The notes under the pieces are model-generated. The model did not search any database. It worked only from the letters and a program-made list of their open reading frames with translations, and was not told the DNA's origin. The position numbers and the translations under genes were made by a program. Below are positions 60,032 to 64,000 of a DNA stretch of 64,000 nucleotides, piece after piece; position 1 is the first letter of the stretch; each line of letters opens with the position of its first letter. Origin of the DNA: CAG-791 sp963655255 (GTDB taxonomy: Bacteria > Bacillota > Clostridia > Lachnospirales > Lachnospiraceae); assembly GCA_963655255.1 (NCBI GenBank), contig CAVKEB010000008.1, positions 19,800 to 83,799 of the forward strand, given 5' to 3'.

Positions 60032-60724
60032 ATGAACAGAACACCAAAACCAATGGAACGGTACCGGCATTTCAAGGGACAGCGCTACCAGATCATCACC
60101 CTGGCAGAGAAGGAAGATACCGGAGAACAGCTGGTGATCTATCAGGCCCTGTATGGGGACGGAAAGGTCTACGCGCGGAGCCTCGATGATTTCCTCTCCG
60201 AGGTGGACCGGGAAAAATATCCGGATGCGGTGCAGCGTTACCGCTTCGAGAGGATCGTGCCGGAAGAGGAAGAGAAACGCCGCGGGGAGCAGGAAGCAGA
60301 AGAGGCGCAGAACCGGCAGGGCGCGCCGGAGCCGGAAAAAACGGACAGCGGACATCCGGAAAATTTGTCTTTTCAGGAAGAGAAGGAAGAATCGTCTCAT
60401 GCGGACAGAAAGGCGGATTGGTCCGACCTTCCTGAAAAAGAAACGCCTGCGGAAGATGCTGCGGAAGAGAAGCCGGCCGGGGAAGAAGAGGTCGTGCTGG
60501 ATCCGCTCCTGGAGGCCTTTCTGGATGCAAGGACAACTGAGGAGAAGCTGACCGCGCTGGATGAGATGCGCGGGCGCGTGACGGATGAAATGATTGACAC
60601 CATGGCGCTTGCCTGCGGGGTCGAGGTGGGACCGGGAGCGACGGTATCCCGCTATGAGGATCTTCGCGACTGTCTGGTGACCATTGAGAAGTATGAGCTG
60701 GAGCGCGGGCGGCTCCGGGGATAA
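60032..60724 (+). CDS. DUF1653 domain protein with acidic linker
   Basis: 230 residues. Residues 8-75 are the DUF1653 domain (YRHFKGQRYQIITLA, LVIYQALYGDGKVYARSLDDFLSEVD). Residues 80-160 are a Glu/Lys-rich linker. The last 65 form a small helical unit (LLEAFLDARTTEEKLTALDEM, TVSRYEDLRDCLVTIEKYELER) often found with such domains in Clostridia. The start is set by the GAGGG at the end of repeat A3; the longer frame through the repeat is an artefact. Function unknown. Confidence 0.85.
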   Translation: MNRTPKPMERYRHFKGQRYQIITLAEKEDTGEQLVIYQALYGDGKVYARSLDDFLSEVDREKYPDAVQRYRFERIVPEEEEKRRGEQEAEEAQNRQGAPEPEKTDSGHPENLSFQEEKEESSHADRKADWSDLPEKETPAEDAAEEKPAGEEEVVLDPLLEAFLDARTTEEKLTALDEMRGRVTDEMIDTMALACGVEVGPGATVSRYEDLRDCLVTIEKYELERGRLRG

Positions 60725-60822
60725 CCGGGAGCAGTGGAAATAACAGAGAAGCCGGATGCTGCAGGCAGTATCCGGGCGAATGGAAACGGGAAACGGATCA
60801 AGGAAGGAAGAGGAAGAACGGA

Positions 60823-61854
60823 ATGAAACTGCTGAGTATCTGCGTACCCTGCTACAATTCCCAGGACTATATGGAGCGGTGCCTCCAGTCCCTGCTGGTC
60901 GGCGGCGACCGCGTGGAGATCCTGATTGTGGACGATGGCTCCAAGGACAGAACGGGAGAGATTGCGGACCGCTACGAGAAGGAGTACCCGGGAATCTGCC
61001 GTGCCATTCATAAACCGAACGGCGGACATGGGTCCGGCGTCAATGTCGGCATGGATCTTGCGAGCGGTCTCTATTACAAGGTGGTGGACAGCGATGACTG
61101 GCTGGACAAGGATGCCTTTCTGAAGGTCCTGGACAAGCTGCAGGAATTTTCCGGAGCGGAGCAGTGCCCGGATATGATGATCTGCAACTATACCTATATG
61201 AAGGAAGGCGTGGAGAAGCCGAAGGTCATCCATTATGAGAACGCGCTTCCGGTGAATAAGATTTTTAACTGGGATCAGGTCGGGCATTTCCACAAGGGAA
61301 GCTATATTCTGATGCACTCGGTCATTTACCGCACGGGACTCCTGAAAGAGTGTGACATGCGGCTGCCGGAGCACTGCTTCTATGTGGACAATATTTATGT
61401 TTTCCGTCCGCTTCCGTTCGTCCAGACGATGTATTACATGAACGTCAACCTGTACTGCTACTACATCGGCAGGCAGGATCAGTCGGTCAACGAGAGGGTT
61501 ATGATCTCGCGCCTCGACCAGCAGATCAAGGTCACCCGGATCATGATCGCCTACTACACGATGCCGCTCATTCAGGAGAAAATGAAGGGACACCGGGCCC
61601 TGAAGGCATACATGTACAATTACCTGGAAATCATTGTGACCATCTCTTCGATTCTTGCGATGATCTCCAACACCAAGGAACACGTGAAAATGAAAGACGA
61701 CATGTGGAACTATCTGAAGCGCTGCGACTACTGGCTGTTTGCGAGGATGCGCCACGGCGTCTTCGGAACCTTCGTCGGAAGCGACGCCAAGGGGGCAAGA
61801 TTCCTGTCGGTGGAGGGATACCGGCTGATTCATCATTTCTTTAACTTCAACTGA
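60823..61854 (+). CDS. Family 2 glycosyltransferase
   Basis: 343 residues. The GT-A fold is seen in LSICVPCYNSQDYMERCLQSLL, ILIVDDGSKDRTGEI, KPNGGHGSGVNVGMDLA and the DxD-like VVDSDDWLDKD. No membrane anchor is obvious. GGAAGGAAGAGG precedes the ATG. It may serve the surface polymer made by the genes from 46849, although housekeeping genes lie between. Confidence 0.93.
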   Translation: MKLLSICVPCYNSQDYMERCLQSLLVGGDRVEILIVDDGSKDRTGEIADRYEKEYPGICRAIHKPNGGHGSGVNVGMDLASGLYYKVVDSDDWLDKDAFLKVLDKLQEFSGAEQCPDMMICNYTYMKEGVEKPKVIHYENALPVNKIFNWDQVGHFHKGSYILMHSVIYRTGLLKECDMRLPEHCFYVDNIYVFRPLPFVQTMYYMNVNLYCYYIGRQDQSVNERVMISRLDQQIKVTRIMIAYYTMPLIQEKMKGHRALKAYMYNYLEIIVTISSILAMISNTKEHVKMKDDMWNYLKRCDYWLFARMRHGVFGTFVGSDAKGARFLSVEGYRLIHHFFNFN

Positions 61855-61936
61855 GACGGTTATACGGGGAGCATTTGGCCGGGAGAGACGCGACAGTTTG
61901 ACAAAGGCAGTTCCCATGAGATTTCATACGCAGAAC

Positions 61937-61968
61937 AGGCGGCACATTCGGAAGGATGTGCCGCCTTT
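61937..61968 (+). terminator. Terminator after the GT2 gene
   Basis: AGGCGGCACAT pairs with ATGTGCCGCCT around TCGGAAGG, followed by TT. The 475-base gap to 62329 otherwise holds a markedly purine-rich stretch (about 61980-62230) with no credible gene. Confidence 0.8.
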
Positions 61969-62329
61969 GTGATATAGGGACGACGATCAAATCAGAGTGC
62001 GGAGGAAGATGAGGGAAAAACTCAGGCAGAAGGGAAGTGAATAAGCAAAAGGCGTTGACAGAAAGAGAATGAAAGAGAGAAAAAATTGTCGGTAAAGAAA
62101 TGAATGAGGAAAAAAGGATGCAGCCGGAATAAAGATGGAAAGGAAGACCTGATACGGAAAAGGTCGGAAGCGGCGGGAGCAGGGGAATACTTGCGCGAAA
62201 ACGGGAAGGGAGCGGAAAGTTTGCGCTAAGAAAAGTATAAAAACCAAATTTTAGAACAAAATAGACAGAAAACGTCATATCATAGCCATGATGATGACTT
62301 GAAATATGATACATAGGAGGCTGACTTTC

Positions 62330-62755
62330 ATGACGGCACGCGACCTGACGATGGAACAGATTCTTATTTACCTGAGAGAGCAAGAAGTGATATCGGATTT
62401 GGGGAAGGACATCCTGTCTACCTACGATACTCTGTGCTGCAATCCGTTCAATCGGAACGATGCGGCGAGCAGGATCATTCTCAATAATGCGAAGCACCCG
62501 GAGATTCCGGCAGCATTGGCGCTCAGACCGGATACCGTGAGTGTGGATCTTAGCCGCACCTCGGAAGTCGGGACGTGGAACTGCCTGTATCTGCAGTTCC
62601 GGGAGATGTGCAGGGAAGAGGCGGTCACGCTGGGAGTTATGCTGGAAGAGAATGCATCAGGGGGCAGTGCTGACGGATTGACAGATGTTTTTGACAGGTA
62701 TTTCGTATCTATGAAAGGGATCAGGACACGATTCTTTCCGGCAAAAATAGAATAA
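62330..62755 (+). CDS. Hypothetical protein before a Fic gene
   Basis: 141 residues, no family recognised. It looks soluble and helical (MTARDLTMEQILIYLREQEV, FREMCREEAVTLGVMLEENA). There is no signal or membrane segment. ATG 62330 follows GGAGG. Base composition around it is lower in GC than the rest of the window. The Fic gene starts 124 bases later with its own -10 box, so a functional link is possible but not shown. Confidence 0.75.
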   Translation: MTARDLTMEQILIYLREQEVISDLGKDILSTYDTLCCNPFNRNDAASRIILNNAKHPEIPAALALRPDTVSVDLSRTSEVGTWNCLYLQFREMCREEAVTLGVMLEENASGGSADGLTDVFDRYFVSMKGIRTRFFPAKIE

Positions 62756-62794
62756 GATAAAACTTAGAAAATAAATTTATTGCCGATAATGGTG

Positions 62795-62800
62795 TATAAT
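62795..62800 (+). promoter_or_regulatory. -10 box of the Fic gene
   Basis: A perfect TATAAT in an AT-rich spacer, about 80 bases before the start. No convincing -35 is visible. Confidence 0.45.
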
Positions 62801-62879
62801 CGTTGTATGTATTTTGGAATTCATGATGATGGAAAGTTCGCGGGATGTGCTTTTCGTTATCATGAAAGGAGGACAACGG

Positions 62880-63770
62880 ATGCGATACCTTTCGGTTGCC
62901 GAAATGGCGAAAACATGGAAAGTGTCTGAGCGAAGTGTAAGAAATTATTGTGCTCATGAACGCGTTCAGGGGGCATTTTTGACCGGGAAGACATGGAACA
63001 TTCCGGAAAATGCAGAGAAGCCGGAGCGTTCTAATAAGAAGAAAGAAAAGCCGATGACTCTGCTGGATATTCTGCAGGCGGAGAAGGCAGACAAATACTA
63101 TGGGGGGATTTATCACAAGACGCAGATCGAGTTGACCTATAATTCGAACCACATGGAAGGCAGCCGGCTGACTCACGATCAGACCAGATATATATTCGAG
63201 ACGAATACCATTGGGATCGAAAATGAAGTGATCAATGTAGATGATGTGATGGAAACGGTAAACCATTTCCGCTGTATTGATATGATCATAGATCATGCGA
63301 AGGCAATATTAACGGAGAAATTTATCAAGGAGCTGCATCTGGTTTTGAAAAATGGCACCAGTGATTCCAGAAAGGATTGGTTCGCAGTCGGGGATTACAA
63401 GAAACTGCCAAATGAAGTCGGCGGCAGGGAGACTGCGCTCCCGGAAGAGGTCGCAGGCAGGATGAAGAATCTGCTGACAGAGTACAATAGTAAGGCAGAA
63501 AAGAATTTTGAAGATATTTTGGATTTTCATGTAAAATTTGAACGCATCCATCCGTTTCAGGATGGCAATGGCCGTGTGGGACGATTGATTATGTTCAAGG
63601 AATGTCTGAAATATAATATTGTTCCATTTGTTATCGAAGATAATTTGAAAATGTTCTATTATCGTGGATTGCAGGAATGGGACAATGAAAAAGGGTATCT
63701 GACCGATACCTGTCTGACAGCACAAGACAGATATAAGATGTATCTGGATTATTTCAGGATTGCATATTAG
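62880..63770 (+). CDS. Fic family protein with N-terminal HTH and inhibitory helix
   Basis: 296 residues. Residues 3-45 resemble a DNA-binding HTH (LSVAEMAKTWKVSERSVRNYC). The Fic core is HPFQDGNGRVGR, the complete HxFx(D/E)GNGRxxR active motif for AMP or other nucleotide transfer. SNHMEG upstream of it fits the S/TxxxE(G/N) inhibitory motif, so this is a class II, self-inhibited Fic. AAAGGAGG precedes ATG 62880. The target protein is unknown; a toxin-like or regulatory role is possible. Confidence 0.93.
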   Translation: MRYLSVAEMAKTWKVSERSVRNYCAHERVQGAFLTGKTWNIPENAEKPERSNKKKEKPMTLLDILQAEKADKYYGGIYHKTQIELTYNSNHMEGSRLTHDQTRYIFETNTIGIENEVINVDDVMETVNHFRCIDMIIDHAKAILTEKFIKELHLVLKNGTSDSRKDWFAVGDYKKLPNEVGGRETALPEEVAGRMKNLLTEYNSKAEKNFEDILDFHVKFERIHPFQDGNGRVGRLIMFKECLKYNIVPFVIEDNLKMFYYRGLQEWDNEKGYLTDTCLTAQDRYKMYLDYFRIAY

Positions 63771-63821
63771 CACCTGTACCTGTGTTTGAAGAATCGTTTT
63801 AAGAATAAGGGTGTTTGAAGT

Positions 63822-64000
63822 CAAGTTAGGAAGTACCATTGATATGTCACTTTCAAATGACAGCATCGATGCTGATGCATTCGGCAAAAACGCTACACTC
63901 GAAGATGTCTGATGACATCTTCTCCTGCTTAGAGTGCCGCTTGGCAGCACTCTGTATACAGAGAGAATTCGCCTTCGCGAAATTCTCTCTGATATCGCGG
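63822..64000 (+). repeat. Family A element, copy A4, cut by the window end
   Basis: GGAAGT...ATGTCACTTTC (stem 1, partly mismatched), then GGCAAAAACGC, CTCGAAGATGTC/GACATCTTC, AGAGTGCCGC/GCACTCT and CAGAGAGAATT/AAATTCTCTCTG. It ends at ATATCGCGG, so the right arm GCGGATTTTGCC and the leader of the next gene should lie just outside. Confidence 0.87.

Overview
The window reads as a fairly high-GC member of the Clostridia, most probably Lachnospiraceae. The signs are the Firmicutes gene order cysS-mrnC-rlmB-sigH with a full-length sporulation sigma-H, the two-protein replacement for PurH (PurO-type IMP cyclohydrolase plus a stand-alone AICAR transformylase), Rnf-type subunits, strong purine-rich ribosome binding sites and lineage-typical families such as DUF6056 and MptD-type ECF S components. 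I see no rRNA, tRNA, CRISPR array or insertion sequence with a transposase.

Layout. 1-5041: the end of an oligopeptide ABC operon (oppC partial, oppD, oppF), then oppA with its own promoter and a structured 3' region. 5094-16109: MATE pump, purine genes, ispF, cysE, cysS-mrnC-rlmB-sigH and an IlvD/Edd dehydratase. 16193-20115: an ECF transporter operon divergent from an AraC regulator. 20384-22973: uronate isomerase and a LacI regulator, each with a matching palindromic operator. 23359-28808: a GNAT-like protein, then a membrane EAL phosphodiesterase tightly followed by rnfC and rnfD only. 28948-44577: thrC, pepP, a likely 6S RNA, membrane GT-C-like proteins, an ADP-ribosylglycohydrolase, pheST, an M18 aminopeptidase and queA. 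44892-46577: membrane protein/XRE pair and an AraC regulator. 46849-61854: a cell-surface polymer region with GDP-fucose and GDP-mannose synthesis (gmd, fcl, manC, manA), radical SAM, DUF4422, LicD, IspD/TarI-like, TagB/F-like and acyltransferase genes, then holA, a DUF1653 protein and a GT2 enzyme. 62330-63770: a more AT-rich patch with an unknown gene and an autoinhibited Fic protein.

The most unusual content is outside, or inserted within, ordinary genes. (1) The OppA-like protein looks circularly permuted: the conserved C-terminal module of the family follows the lipobox and linker, and the protein stops where that module would normally begin. (2) A dispersed hairpin element (family A) occurs at least five times. 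Three copies end as the leader of the next gene, one runs off the window end, and a 114-base copy sits in frame inside the MATE gene, resembling in principle the protein-embedded palindromic elements of Rickettsia. (3) A second element (family B, two copies) has compensatory base changes in its stems and may be a structured RNA. (4) Family C (two copies in opposite orientation) and a tandem three-way-junction repeat after oppA add to the picture of many folded intergenic elements. (5) An rnfCD pair without rnfGEAB is coupled to a c-di-GMP phosphodiesterase, and its RnfD lacks the expected flavin-attachment threonine.
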